A program made the translations under genes and the position numbers. 64,000 bases of DNA from the NCBI RefSeq assembly GCF_016888165.1, contig NZ_JACSWC010000437.1:1-64000 (forward strand), read 5' to 3'. Shown here one piece after another: positions 33,121 through 41,989 of this stretch (position 1 is its first letter; each line of letters opens with the position of its first letter). This DNA is from Halomicronema sp. CCY15110 (GTDB lineage Bacteria; Cyanobacteriota; Cyanobacteriia; Phormidesmidales; Phormidesmidaceae). Below the pieces are notes generated by a model that did not search any database, had not been told where the DNA came from, and was given only the letters and a program-made list of their open reading frames with translations.

Positions 33121-33630
33121 ATGACGAGTTTTTTAGTGATGCCAACCTCGCGACGGCGACAGCACTGGTCGAAGTTGCTGGCAATCGGTGTGGTCTCTGG
33201 CTGGTTGGGGGTCGTGGGTTTGCCTGCCACCACCGGGGTGCAATTGCCGCTGGCCCAACAGGCCGCGATCGCCCAGAGCAGCATCTCCAACGAAGAAATC
33301 AACCAGTACGCACGGGCGGTGCTGGCGATCGATCGGTATCGCAACGCCGCGTACACCCAAATCAAAGACATCTTGCTCACGGTAGAGGTGGATATTAGTG
33401 CGATCGACATGAGCTGCACGAATACCCAGAATATTTCTGAGGTGCCCCGCTCCGTCCGTCGTGACGTGCGGGAAATTTTGACGCGCTACTGCAACGATTC
33501 ACGCCAAGCCGTAGAAGATACGGGCCTCACTTCCCGACGATTCAACCAAATTACCGACGCCCACGCTTCCGACGAGACCGTGTTTGAACGTATTCAACAA
33601 GAGCTGCTGCGCCTGCAAGGAGCCCAGTAG
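33121..33630 (+). CDS. DUF4168 domain-containing exported protein
   Basis: A 169-residue protein with an N-terminal signal: arginine-rich start (TSRRRQHWSK) and hydrophobic core about 21-40. The DUF4168 domain begins at SISNEEINQYARAVLAIDRY and continues through the second helix (IDRYRNAAYTQIKDILL) to the C-terminus with LTSRRFNQITDAHASD. The family is common in cyanobacteria and proteobacteria; function is unknown. It is 73 bases downstream of holA on the same strand. Confidence 0.82.
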   Translation: MTSFLVMPTSRRRQHWSKLLAIGVVSGWLGVVGLPATTGVQLPLAQQAAIAQSSISNEEINQYARAVLAIDRYRNAAYTQIKDILLTVEVDISAIDMSCTNTQNISEVPRSVRRDVREILTRYCNDSRQAVEDTGLTSRRFNQITDAHASDETVFERIQQELLRLQGAQ

Positions 33631-34012
33631 GAGAGCTACGCGCCGCTGGAAATATCGTGTGTTGAAATCAGTTTGAGAAACCGAATACTGGCTGCTCAGT
33701 AGCCTTGACCTCGACCCAGAACTGGGAAAGCTCCTTTAACCAGGCAGCGGCGACAGCGAGGGCGCAATGCTGAATCCAACTTGAGCAATCAACTTCTCAG
33801 CCTTCACTCGACTCACGATCAACGCCTCAGCTCACAGCCAAAATCCTCAAACCGGACGCAGTGACCGATCGCACCGCATTGGCCTCAGCAGAGATATTTT
33901 TGCGGTGCTTAACGTCGTTTGCATACTGTCATCGGAAAATATACGGATTTAGCTTGGCGGTGCTGGAAAAGGAGAATAGCCCCCTTCAGACCCCCTTTTC
34001 CGGTACAGACCT
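33631..34012. other. Intergenic, no gene seen
   Basis: About 380 bases. A short frame (33861-34049) has no homology. CAGGAGAATAG-like sequence near 33970 is the only possible ribosome-binding site and lies too far (about 40 nt) from the ATG at 34013. Confidence 0.5.
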
Positions 34013-35038
34013 ATGCATACCTGGGCGCTTTTTTCTTGCAGCAGCTTGATCACGCTAACGGCCTACAACCTGACCCATTTACCCAAAACGGCTAAATCGG
34101 CTCCCGAACCTGAGCCCGACGCCAGCGATCAGCTAGCCGAGGACACTAAGTTTTCCTTAGATACGATGAGCGGCCAGTTTCCCGAGTTTGAGCAAATTGC
34201 GCGGCCCCCGTTGCCGGATCAACCCCAACTCGCAAGAAAAATCGATGAGCCACCAGGCTATAACCCAGCGCTTTACGATCCTGCTCAATATCCGGTGAGA
34301 GAAGTCGATTTGGTCGGGGGGGTATTGTTAGCCAAACTCCCAGGCGGCATGCCTGATCGGGTTGACGCGATCGCCCCGCTGCCCACCCCGTTCCCACCAC
34401 CCCCGGCAGTCAATCCTTTTCCCGTAGCGACCAACCCTTCGGCAGCGGCGATCGCCCCTCGACTACGCGCCGTTAGCCAGCCCCGCCCAGAACCGGCGGC
34501 GGTGGCCCCCAGCTTTGTCTCTCGGGCGGCCCCCGCGACCGTCGCGACCGTTGCCACCACTCCCTCAGCCCCGCCGTCCGCCCCCGTCGCTGAGGTGACC
34601 GCGACCAACCCAGCCCCGGAATTATTTGCTGCGTTGCCAGACGGGATTGCGATCGCTCCGCCGTCCGACGTGCCTGTGCCTTTAGCCGCCCCGCCAGCGG
34701 CCCCGGAAATCGCTATGACGGATGTGGTGTCATTCGACCCCTTAGCAGAGATGACGGCTGCTGCGGGGGCGACGGTTCCAGCCAATGCGGACACCGCTTT
34801 TGCCAATGTGGCCGCTGTCCTGCCAGCCGCCACCAACGTAAATACAACTCCGGTTGCCGAGCCATTGGGAACTCCGGTGACAGGGGCTGCCGCGCCCAAA
34901 GTTGCCCCCGCCCCCACCTTCTCGATGGAGTTGGCCCCGGCTCGACAAGATTTGATCGATCGCTACTGCGATCGCCCCCTGGCTGACACCAATGCCTCGA
35001 CAAGAGAGGCGGTTTGTGACGCGGACACCAACGAGTGA
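34013..35038 (+). CDS. Pro/Ala-rich low-complexity ORF
   Basis: A 341-residue frame rich in Pro, Ala, Thr and Val (APAPTF, PPSAPVAEV). The first 20 residues are mildly hydrophobic and could be a signal anchor; residues 60-110 look more regular (YNPALYDPAQYPVREVDLV), and the tail ends RQDLIDRYCDRPLADTNAS. The last segment (IDRYCDRP plus a second Cys) suggests a real cell-surface or periplasmic protein with a disordered linker. The antisense strand is also open over 34285-34917, which is expected in such GC-rich repetitive sequence, so coding status is uncertain. Its end overlaps the convergent oxidoreductase gene by 76 bases. Confidence 0.5.
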   Translation: MHTWALFSCSSLITLTAYNLTHLPKTAKSAPEPEPDASDQLAEDTKFSLDTMSGQFPEFEQIARPPLPDQPQLARKIDEPPGYNPALYDPAQYPVREVDLVGGVLLAKLPGGMPDRVDAIAPLPTPFPPPPAVNPFPVATNPSAAAIAPRLRAVSQPRPEPAAVAPSFVSRAAPATVATVATTPSAPPSAPVAEVTATNPAPELFAALPDGIAIAPPSDVPVPLAAPPAAPEIAMTDVVSFDPLAEMTAAAGATVPANADTAFANVAAVLPAATNVNTTPVAEPLGTPVTGAAAPKVAPAPTFSMELAPARQDLIDRYCDRPLADTNASTREAVCDADTNE

Positions 35039-36501
35039 GCGCAGAGGATACCCGAGGCCGCCACCGCTGGCACCCCAATGCCGGGCAGTGTTGAATCGCC
35101 CACCCGCAATAGGCCCGGAATCGGCGTGCGGCAGTTGGGAAACAAGCCCTGATCGGCCCGAATCGCTGGCCCATAGGTGCCCTGATAGCGGCGTAAAAAG
35201 CGCTGGTGCGTCAACGGTGTGCCAATGAGTTCCACCTCGACGCGATCGCGAACGTCAGGAATGACTTTGCCCAGGGCTTGATATAGCGGTGCGGCCCGAT
35301 CTCGTTTCCGTTGGGCATAATTTTCGTCGCGCTGCCAGCCCGCCCACGGTTCCAGCGAATACACGTGAACGACGTGTTTGCCCGCTGGCGCGAGGGTCGG
35401 ATCCAACACCGACGGCATGGAAATCATGCAGGTATTGCCCGGAGCATCGAGGGGGCGATCGCGGCTGTGAACCACCACATGATGCACAGTGAGAGCATCC
35501 AACCCCGTCGCGTCAATGCCCAGGTGCAAGTGCATGAAGCTGCTGACCGCTGGGGTGGCGATCGCCGTTTCTCGAAAATTCAGGGGCAAGGCCTCTGGCG
35601 GCAGCAGGTGACTGTAGGTATCCCACAAGGTCGCGTTGGAAATCACCGTCTCAGCGGCGATCACTTCCCCCGACTTGAGCCGCACTCCGGTGGCCCGCCC
35701 GGCTTCAACCAAGATTTGTTCCACATGGGTGCCCAGCCGCAACTCGCCGCCCCACTTTTGGAGCCCTCGCACCAGGGCGTTAACGATCGCCTCGCTGCCG
35801 CCAACGGGATAGTCCACCGGGGCAGTTTCGCGCTCACCAAACACAAACGCCACTTCGGGGGCGATCGTGCCGTGGGCATCCAGCCCTGACAGCAAAAAGC
35901 ACTCCAAATCGATCAGTTGGCGCACCCACGGATCGCTCACCGTTTGATCTAGTAAATGGCCCGCCGACTTTTGCACAGCGGGCAACTGGGGCAATAGTTT
36001 CAGCAGGGCGAGGGGATAGCGCAGCAAAAACGGCACGACGCCCAAATCAGGCCGCAGCCCCAAGGTCGGAATTTGGCTCAGCGGCTCATACAGCGCGAGC
36101 AGTCGCGTCACAAACGCATCGAGTTCAGCCGCACCCTGGGGGGTGAACTGGGCCACTGCGCGGCGATAGTCGGCAAGCTGTCGGTAAATGGGCAGGGTGC
36201 CTTCGGGCAGATGGTAAAACCCGAGCGGATCGTAAGCGATCGCCTCCAGCGGTTCCTCCAACACATCCAGCACCTGCCGCAGCGGATTGCGCGACGCCGG
36301 ATCACTCAATCCCGAAAAGAACGACGGCCCCGAATCAAAGTGAAAGCCATTACGGGTAAACCCGTGGGCCGCGCCGCCGGGAATGGTGTGACTTTCGCAG
36401 ACCACTACCCGTTTGCCATAGCGAGCTAATAGCGCTGCCGCGACTAACCCGCCGAGGCCACTGCCAATGACGACAACTTCTGGCGATGAGGATGACATCA
36501 T
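34963..36501 (-). CDS. FAD-dependent phytoene desaturase / carotenoid isomerase-like oxidoreductase
   Basis: A 512-residue flavoprotein. The FAD dinucleotide fold is at the N-terminus: VVVIGSGLGGLVAAALLARYG with the E-rich second strand VVVCESHTIPGG, then FTRNGFHFDSGPSFFSGL. Near the C-terminus is LLRVGDSTLPGIGVPAVAASG, the classic second FAD motif of the CrtI/CrtO/CRTISO group. It may desaturate or isomerise carotenoids, but the exact substrate cannot be assigned. The start ATG (36501) overlaps the stop of the preceding gene by 4 nt. The 3' end lies across the Pro/Ala-rich gene, so the true C-terminus deserves a check. Confidence 0.85.
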   Translation of the reverse strand: MMSSSSPEVVVIGSGLGGLVAAALLARYGKRVVVCESHTIPGGAAHGFTRNGFHFDSGPSFFSGLSDPASRNPLRQVLDVLEEPLEAIAYDPLGFYHLPEGTLPIYRQLADYRRAVAQFTPQGAAELDAFVTRLLALYEPLSQIPTLGLRPDLGVVPFLLRYPLALLKLLPQLPAVQKSAGHLLDQTVSDPWVRQLIDLECFLLSGLDAHGTIAPEVAFVFGERETAPVDYPVGGSEAIVNALVRGLQKWGGELRLGTHVEQILVEAGRATGVRLKSGEVIAAETVISNATLWDTYSHLLPPEALPLNFRETAIATPAVSSFMHLHLGIDATGLDALTVHHVVVHSRDRPLDAPGNTCMISMPSVLDPTLAPAGKHVVHVYSLEPWAGWQRDENYAQRKRDRAAPLYQALGKVIPDVRDRVEVELIGTPLTHQRFLRRYQGTYGPAIRADQGLFPNCRTPIPGLLRVGDSTLPGIGVPAVAASGILCAHSLVSASQTASLVEALVSARGRSQ

Positions 36502-36884
36502 TGCGAGTGGGGATCGTTGACCTGGGCAAAATGGGCGTCGATCAGGGGCAGACAGTTCTGAACGGTGCGCTCTTCTTGGGGGTCGATACTTTGCAGATAC
36601 GCCACCCGATGGGCCACCGAACGTTGAACTTCTTGAATTTCTTGTCGCAGGGCCGCGACTTGGTTCGCGCAGTTGGCTTGGGGCAATAACTGGGCGATCT
36701 CGGCTTCTAGGGCGGTTTGTTCGGTGGCTTGTAACTGTTGGGCTGCTGCCAGTTGGGCAGCGGTGCCTCCAGCTTTAACCACGCAATAAATTTCCATCAG
36801 CCGCTCATACTCTGCCGATCGCTCCGCGCCATGGGGTCGCGCCAACAGGTGTGAAATGAATTCTGGCGTTAGCGATCGCGGCAC
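36498..36884 (-). CDS. Small coiled-coil hypothetical protein
   Basis: A 128-residue soluble protein with long helices: AAQLAAAQQLQATEQTALEA about 42-61 and QVAALRQEIQEVQRSVAHRV about 74-93. Two cysteines (C34 and C72) are present. I do not recognise the family. The GTG at 36884 is the first start. Its stop overlaps the start of the FAD oxidoreductase by 4 nt (ATGA-type), so they are co-translated. Confidence 0.6.
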   Translation of the reverse strand: MPRSLTPEFISHLLARPHGAERSAEYERLMEIYCVVKAGGTAAQLAAAQQLQATEQTALEAEIAQLLPQANCANQVAALRQEIQEVQRSVAHRVAYLQSIDPQEERTVQNCLPLIDAHFAQVNDPHSQ

Positions 36885-37496
36885 GTCACTCTCTCTTATC
36901 CTGCGGCTGGTTTGCAGCTACTCACGGCGTACGCCAAGCTTCTAGGAGTCCAGAAGTACAGGCTTGAGCCCCTGGCCTGTCGGCATCTTACCGCGAGCGA
37001 CTCCACCCACGATTCTAGTCGGTCAGCCAGGTTTTCCGTCGGCTTGCGATATCTGAGGAGAGTCATTCACTTCTGCACTGGCAAACTGCAAAAGGCATGA
37101 AATTTTCGCGAAGCGGTAAACCTGACATCTTGCAGTGTCGCAAAACAGTCTCAGACCGCGACAGGCCACGGGCAAGCGTGATCTCAGTTCCCAGTTCTGC
37201 CAGTATGGGCCGTCCATCCGCCCATTCCCGTAGACGGCAGGCCAGGACTTCTCTGGCGATCGCCCAGCAGATCAATCGTGACTATTACCAACGTCGTGGA
37301 CTTTGGGATGCCGCGCCGTGGGGGTCGATGCCCAGGGCGACTGGCACGGGGCTGGCGATACCCGCTGGGGTGGGGCCGTGGCGTTTGCCTGAACGGATGC
37401 CCTGCGATCGCTCCAATGACCCCAACCTCATCCCGAGACCGCGAAACCGCGACCGAAATGCCCGGTATGATAGGCGTGATCGGCAGGAGAATGGCT
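36885..37496. other. Long leader/intergenic region
   Basis: About 610 bases between divergent genes. Frames on both strands (37023-37275, 37097-37579, 37184-37540) are overlapping and lack homology. A long frame open through 37278-37496 in phase with the NTPase is not a plausible N-terminus (Gly/Arg/Pro-rich). AGGAG at 37485-37489 precedes the NTPase ATG. Confidence 0.55.
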
Positions 37497-38780
37497 ATGA
37501 TCAGCGATCGCAAAGCGGCATTTATCCAGGCGTACCGCAATCTGAACCTGTTTCCGCTGTCAGAAGCGGAAGAGATTGAGCAGTTTCAGGTCAAGTACGG
37601 CCAAAAGGTGCTGCGCACTTTGAACAATGCGGTGATCGCCTCGGAAGCCAACGGCAAGCTAATTTTTACCGGCCATCGCGGCTGTGGCAAATCGACGCTA
37701 CTGGTGCAGCTGGCGGACCAGATGCGGGACGAGGGCTTTTATGTCGCCCGGTTTTCCATCGCCGACCTGGTGGAAATGTCAGACGTGAACCATATCAATA
37801 TTCTGTATGCGATCGCGCTGAAGCTGCTGAGCCAGGCGACGAAGCGGCAAATGCCGATTCCGGAAGGGACCAAGAATGCGTTAGTGAACTGGTTCACTCA
37901 GACCAAGTCGCGGGAATATACTGACCAGCTTAAGCAGGAGTTGGGGGTCGGGGTCGATTTCTACGGCCTATTCAGCGGCAAGTTGCAAAAAGAAGGCGCG
38001 TTTCGAGAAATCATTCGTGAAACCTATGACCGCCGCGTGTCAGAGCTATCGGAGCAAATCAACCGAGTCGCGGCCACCATTCAATCGACTACGGGCAAAG
38101 AAATCCTGGTGATCATTGATGATTTGGACAAACTGGATTTGGATGTGGTGCGGCCCATTTTTCAGGACAATATTAAGGCGCTATTCTCACCCGAAATTCG
38201 CGTGGTGTTTACGATTCCCGTGGCGGTGATTCGCGATCCTCGGCTGGTGTCCACGCTGGAATCTGATAGCCGAATTATTATGCTGCCAGTCACCAAGTTC
38301 TACAGCCGCGAAGATGTGCGGCGAGCAGAGGCCGCCCCCATTGAGGCCAATGTCGAAACGCTGCAACACTTGCTGGAGAAACGGATTCCGGCAGACTTGA
38401 TTGAACCAGAGATGAAGCGCCAAATTGTGTTGCTAAGTGGTGGGGTGCTGCGCGAACTGGTGCGCATCGGTCAAGAATGTTGCCGTATTTGTATGTCGGA
38501 GATTGACCCAGATCTTGCAGACCAAGTGGTCACCATCAATGCCGATATTTTGCAAGAGGCGGTCAAGTCGTTGCGGAATCAGTTTGCTCGCACCCTGGGC
38601 AGCAATCTATTTGAGCTGCTGAAAACCACTTACGAAAACCTGGCCCCGCCGAATGCGAAAAGCGACGAGTTTCTCGACCTGCTGCACTCGCTCTATGTGT
38701 TGGAATATGAGAATGACGACCTGTGGTATGACCTGCATCCACTCGTGACCGATATTTTGCGCCGTCGGCAATTGATTTAG
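37497..38780 (+). CDS. P-loop NTPase (STAND/AAA-like), partner of a TPR protein
   Basis: A 427-residue protein. Walker A GHRGCGKST at about 59-67, Walker B LVIIDDLDKL at about 204-213, then a sensor-like region (VVFTIPVAVIRDPRL) and a helical C-terminal winged-helix-type region (GGVLRELVRIGQECCRI). No nuclease, TIR or protease domain is visible. The ATG at 37497 is chosen because AGGAG ends 7 nt before it; a longer open frame upstream is unlike protein. The TPR gene starts 29 nt downstream, so the two form a unit. NTPases of this build occur next to TPR or effector genes in many cyanobacteria (from memory); the function here is unknown. Confidence 0.8.
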   Translation: MISDRKAAFIQAYRNLNLFPLSEAEEIEQFQVKYGQKVLRTLNNAVIASEANGKLIFTGHRGCGKSTLLVQLADQMRDEGFYVARFSIADLVEMSDVNHINILYAIALKLLSQATKRQMPIPEGTKNALVNWFTQTKSREYTDQLKQELGVGVDFYGLFSGKLQKEGAFREIIRETYDRRVSELSEQINRVAATIQSTTGKEILVIIDDLDKLDLDVVRPIFQDNIKALFSPEIRVVFTIPVAVIRDPRLVSTLESDSRIIMLPVTKFYSREDVRRAEAAPIEANVETLQHLLEKRIPADLIEPEMKRQIVLLSGGVLRELVRIGQECCRICMSEIDPDLADQVVTINADILQEAVKSLRNQFARTLGSNLFELLKTTYENLAPPNAKSDEFLDLLHSLYVLEYENDDLWYDLHPLVTDILRRRQLI

Positions 38781-38809
38781 TCCCTGTGTTGAGGGTAGTC
38801 CCTTAAACT

Positions 38810-40687
38810 ATGCCCCCGACTGATTTAGAAACCTCTAACCGCCGTGAACTCAGAAAGCTGGAGTTGTCGATTGAAGCGCAGCCGGAGCGCTTGAGTCTGC
38901 TGCTGGCGATTTGTGATGACCGCAACCTGCAAGCGCAGCTGATGGAGCAATACGAGGCGGAACTGCGCGAAGCGGGGATTGCCACCTATCGCACGCGACT
39001 GAGCCACCAGCGCCCCAGCTTGAAAGCGGCCCTGACGGAGCTGGTGGAGCAATCACCCGCCCTGCAAGCGGGCGACCCGGCGGTGGTGACGGTGTTGAAT
39101 GCGGGGGAACTGCTGGGGGTACGCCTCACCGAAGAAAAATCCGAGCAGGAGCAGTTTTTCTTTTCGTTGCAATGGACGCGGGAGGCCCTGCGGCACTTTG
39201 ATTTTCCGATTGTGCTGTGGCTACCGGACGAGGTGGCGACGCGGTTAGCCCAGCAAGCTCCCGACTTTTGGAGCTGGCGCAACGGGGTATTTGAGTTTTA
39301 CGCTGCCCCGCCTGACGCGGTTACCCGCCCCGACGGGATGCCGCCGCCAATGATGAGTGCCGTCACAGACTCCACCGAGACCGCCCCCGACCCCGGCAGC
39401 CAAATCCCCATTACCGAACTGGAGCAGCAGATCGCCACCCTCACCGAGACCACGCCCGACTCGCCGCTGCTGATCACCCTGCACAACACCCTGGGGGATG
39501 CTTACAAGCGCGAATATAAATACCAAAAAGCGCTGGCCCAATATCAGCAAGCCCTGACCCAGGCCGAAGCCTATCAAGACGCCGCCGGACAAGCCCGCTC
39601 CCTCCGCAACTTAGGGGATGCCCTGCGCGCCTGTGGCCGACCGGCGCAAGCGGTGCCCTATTACCAACAAGCCCTCAACCTCTATCAAGCCCAGGCAGAT
39701 CGCAGCGGCGATGCCGCTACCCTAAACAACTTGGGAGTTGCTTACTTCTCGCTGAGTCAATATCAGCAGGCGATCACCTTCTATCACCAATCGCTCGAAA
39801 TTCAGCGGGAGATTGGCGATCGCCAGGGCGAAGCGAAGTCGCTGAGCGACTTGGGGAATGCTTACAATGCGCTGGGTCAATATCAGCAGGCGATCGCCTT
39901 TCATCAGCAATCCTTGGAAATGGCGCGGGAAATTGGCGATCGCCGGGGCGAAGCGGCTGCTTTGGGCAACTTGGGCCTTGCTTATCAGTCGCTGGGTCAA
40001 TATCAGCAGGCGATCGCCTTCCATCAGCAATCGCTAGAAATCAAACGCGAGATTGGCGTTCGCGAAGCGTTTCCGAAGGAAAGTCGCCGGGGCGAAGCGA
40101 CTTCTCTGGGCAACTTGGGCCTTGCTTATCGGTCGCTGGGTCAATATCAGCAGGCGATCGCCTTTCTTCAGCAGCAGTTAGAAATCACGCGGGAGATTGG
40201 CGATCGCCAAGGCGAAGCGAATGCTTTGGGCAACTTGGGGCTGGCTTACTATGATCTGGGTCAATATCAGCAGGCGATCACGTTCCAGCAGCAATCCCTC
40301 GAAATTGAGCGGGAGATTGGCGATCGTCGGGGCGAAGCGAATTCTCTCTTCAACCAAGCACTTGCTCTAGCCCGGTTAGATGATAAGTGGCAGGCGCGAG
40401 ACTGCTACCAGGCCGCCCGAGAGATCTACGCCGAGTTGGGCTTGCCCAAAGAAGTTGAACGCTGTGATGTCGCCATCCGTGATTTGGGGCAGCAAATTGT
40501 CATGCAGCCCAAGCAGGCTCCGACCATTGGCGAGTCGGCCACCGCGCCATCAGCCGGGCGAGACCACCTATCGCCCACCGCTGAATCGCGCCCTACAGTC
40601 GAGCCCCAGCCGCTCAAGGTGCCGTTTTGGGTTTGGGTAGTCGTGGGGCTGGTGGGGGTGCTGCTCATTGGGTGGTGGCTGCTTTAG
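38810..40687 (+). CDS. TPR protein with conserved N-terminal domain and C-terminal anchor
   Basis: A 625-residue protein. The N-terminal domain (about 8-165) is conserved among cyanobacterial TPR proteins: LLLAICDDRNLQAQLMEQYE, FFFSLQWTREALRHFDFPIV and FWSWRNGVFEFYA. About eight TPR units follow (YQQAIAFHQQSLEI REIGDRxGEA form, 40-residue spacing), the later copies nearly identical. A single hydrophobic segment (about 604-623) at the very end predicts a tail anchor, so the TPRs face the cytoplasm. With the NTPase gene 29 nt upstream it looks like a sensor/scaffold plus switch. A 24-nt in-frame insertion lies in one repeat (40059-40082). Confidence 0.8.
   Translation: MPPTDLETSNRRELRKLELSIEAQPERLSLLLAICDDRNLQAQLMEQYEAELREAGIATYRTRLSHQRPSLKAALTELVEQSPALQAGDPAVVTVLNAGELLGVRLTEEKSEQEQFFFSLQWTREALRHFDFPIVLWLPDEVATRLAQQAPDFWSWRNGVFEFYAAPPDAVTRPDGMPPPMMSAVTDSTETAPDPGSQIPITELEQQIATLTETTPDSPLLITLHNTLGDAYKREYKYQKALAQYQQALTQAEAYQDAAGQARSLRNLGDALRACGRPAQAVPYYQQALNLYQAQADRSGDAATLNNLGVAYFSLSQYQQAITFYHQSLEIQREIGDRQGEAKSLSDLGNAYNALGQYQQAIAFHQQSLEMAREIGDRRGEAAALGNLGLAYQSLGQYQQAIAFHQQSLEIKREIGVREAFPKESRRGEATSLGNLGLAYRSLGQYQQAIAFLQQQLEITREIGDRQGEANALGNLGLAYYDLGQYQQAITFQQQSLEIEREIGDRRGEANSLFNQALALARLDDKWQARDCYQAAREIYAELGLPKEVERCDVAIRDLGQQIVMQPKQAPTIGESATAPSAGRDHLSPTAESRPTVEPQPLKVPFWVWVVVGLVGVLLIGWWLL
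39720..40350 (+). repeat. Near-identical 120-nt tandem repeats encoding TPRs
   Basis: Units of 120 nt recur with very high identity; the elements GGTCAATATCAGCAGGCGAT and GAGATTGGCGATCGCC appear in successive copies. Each unit contains a HIP1-type GGCGATCGCC. The array is open to slippage and copy-number change. Confidence 0.85.
40059..40082 (+). repeat. 24-nt in-frame insertion in a TPR repeat
   Basis: Sister repeats read GATTGGCG-ATCGCCGGGGCGAAGCG. Here 24 extra bases (TTCGCGAAGCG then TTTCCGAAGGAAA) stand between GGCG and GTCGCC, adding eight residues (REAFPKES) without breaking frame. The insert is made of small palindromes and resembles the short dispersed repeats known from cyanobacterial genomes (from memory), which can insert at HIP-like sites. 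Confidence 0.8.
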
Positions 40688-40812
40688 ACACCTTTTAGGC
40701 TGTGAGCGAGTCTTGGCGATCGCCCCCAATACCGCTGGCAACTCGACGATTTCTTGTCGGCAGAAAAGAGTGTAATCTGAGTGGACATTTTCACGCCTTG
40801 GATTTTGGCCCT

Positions 40813-41712
40813 ATGCAGGCATCTTCGCAATCCAAACGATCGCAGCTCGGGCGATCGCTGATCCCCTATCTCTTCCTCGCGCCCGCGTTGACGGTGCTGG
40901 GGCTGACGGTGTTTTGGCCCGCCATCCAGGCGCTGTATCTGAGCTTTACCAGCTACGGCTTTGATGTCACCCAGCCGCCGCTGTGGATTGGGCTGGAGAA
41001 TTTTCAGGAGCTACTGGGCGATCGCACCTTTTGGATCACGGTGAAAAACACGCTGCTGTACCTGATTGGGGTAGTGCCATTGCTGGCGATTTTGCCGCTG
41101 CTGCTGGCGATTTTGGTCAATCAAAAGCTGCGCGGCATGCGCTGGTTTCGCGTGGCCTACTACACCCCCGTGGTGATCTCGATGGTGGTGGCGGGCATCG
41201 CCTGGCGCTGGCTCTATGCCGAGAACGGCTTCTTTAACCAGATTTTGATCGGGCTGGGGCTGACGGAAAGCGGGATTCCGTGGCTGACGAGTCCGGCTCT
41301 GGCAATGCCCAGCGTCATGGTAGTGACGATATGGAAGGGGCTGGGCTACTACATGGTGATTTACCTGGCGGGGCTGCAAACCATTCCCCCCGATCTGTAC
41401 GAGGCAGCGGCGATCGAAGGCTCCGACGGGTGGCGCAAGCATTGGGACATTACCTTTCCCCTGATGCGGCCCTACATTTTTCTGGTGACGGTGATTTCCG
41501 CGATCGCCGCCACCAAAGTCTTCGAAGAAATCTACATTATGACCCAGGGCGGCCCGCTGAACAGTTCCAAAACCATCGTCTACTACGTGTATGAGTTGGC
41601 GTTTCAGGAATTGGAGCTGAGCTACGCCTGTACGGTGGGACTGGCGCTGTTTCTGGTGATTTTGGCGCTGTCGATTTTGCGATTGCTGGGCGATCGCTCA
41701 GAAGTGCTATAG
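40813..41712 (+). CDS. Sugar ABC transporter permease (MalF/UgpA type)
   Basis: A 299-residue membrane protein with six transmembrane helices. The binding-protein-dependent permease EAA loop is EAAAIEGSDGWRKHWDITFP, followed by LMRPYIFLVTVISAI. Other family features: PYLFLAPALTVLGL at the start and FSLQWT-free periplasmic loops such as GLENFQELLGDRTF. It belongs to the carbohydrate uptake (CUT1) class. The ATG at 40813 is chosen over the longer frame because homology begins there. No solute-binding protein, second permease or ATPase adjoins it, so it must work with subunits encoded elsewhere. Confidence 0.86.
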   Translation: MQASSQSKRSQLGRSLIPYLFLAPALTVLGLTVFWPAIQALYLSFTSYGFDVTQPPLWIGLENFQELLGDRTFWITVKNTLLYLIGVVPLLAILPLLLAILVNQKLRGMRWFRVAYYTPVVISMVVAGIAWRWLYAENGFFNQILIGLGLTESGIPWLTSPALAMPSVMVVTIWKGLGYYMVIYLAGLQTIPPDLYEAAAIEGSDGWRKHWDITFPLMRPYIFLVTVISAIAATKVFEEIYIMTQGGPLNSSKTIVYYVYELAFQELELSYACTVGLALFLVILALSILRLLGDRSEVL

Positions 41713-41989
41713 ACTATTGGCGGCTAACGCCCGCTGTTGACGATTCACGACAACCCAGGCGACGACTGGGTATTTAGTCACCGATTTCACCAAATCTGAT
41801 CGTTTTTTCCGGTATTTCTAAATTGTGAACAGGTGCCTCATGAGCGATCTAGTTTAATGAGTGGCGGCTTGGGCATAAAAAAAGACGGAAGTATATCCAG
41901 CGAATGAAAATCAGCGACTAGGCTTGTGTCAAAATGTAAGCGGTTTTGCCAATCTGTCGCAAAGAGCAGTAAGCGGGCATAGAGAACGT
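41713..41989. promoter_or_regulatory. Upstream region of ndhF
   Basis: A 277-base spacer with no gene. AT-rich blocks (about 41790-41830 and 41870-41890) are candidate promoter elements for ndhF, but no precise boxes were assigned. Confidence 0.35.

Noticed and set aside
34285..34917. 210-aa minus-strand frame as a gene
   Set aside because: Mostly Ala/Gly/Val/Thr with no fold signature and no start site support; more likely a by-product of the Pro/Ala-rich sense frame.
39720..40350. Regularly spaced repeats as a CRISPR-like array
   Set aside because: They are in-frame TPR codons with 120-nt period inside a long open frame, not spacer/repeat units.
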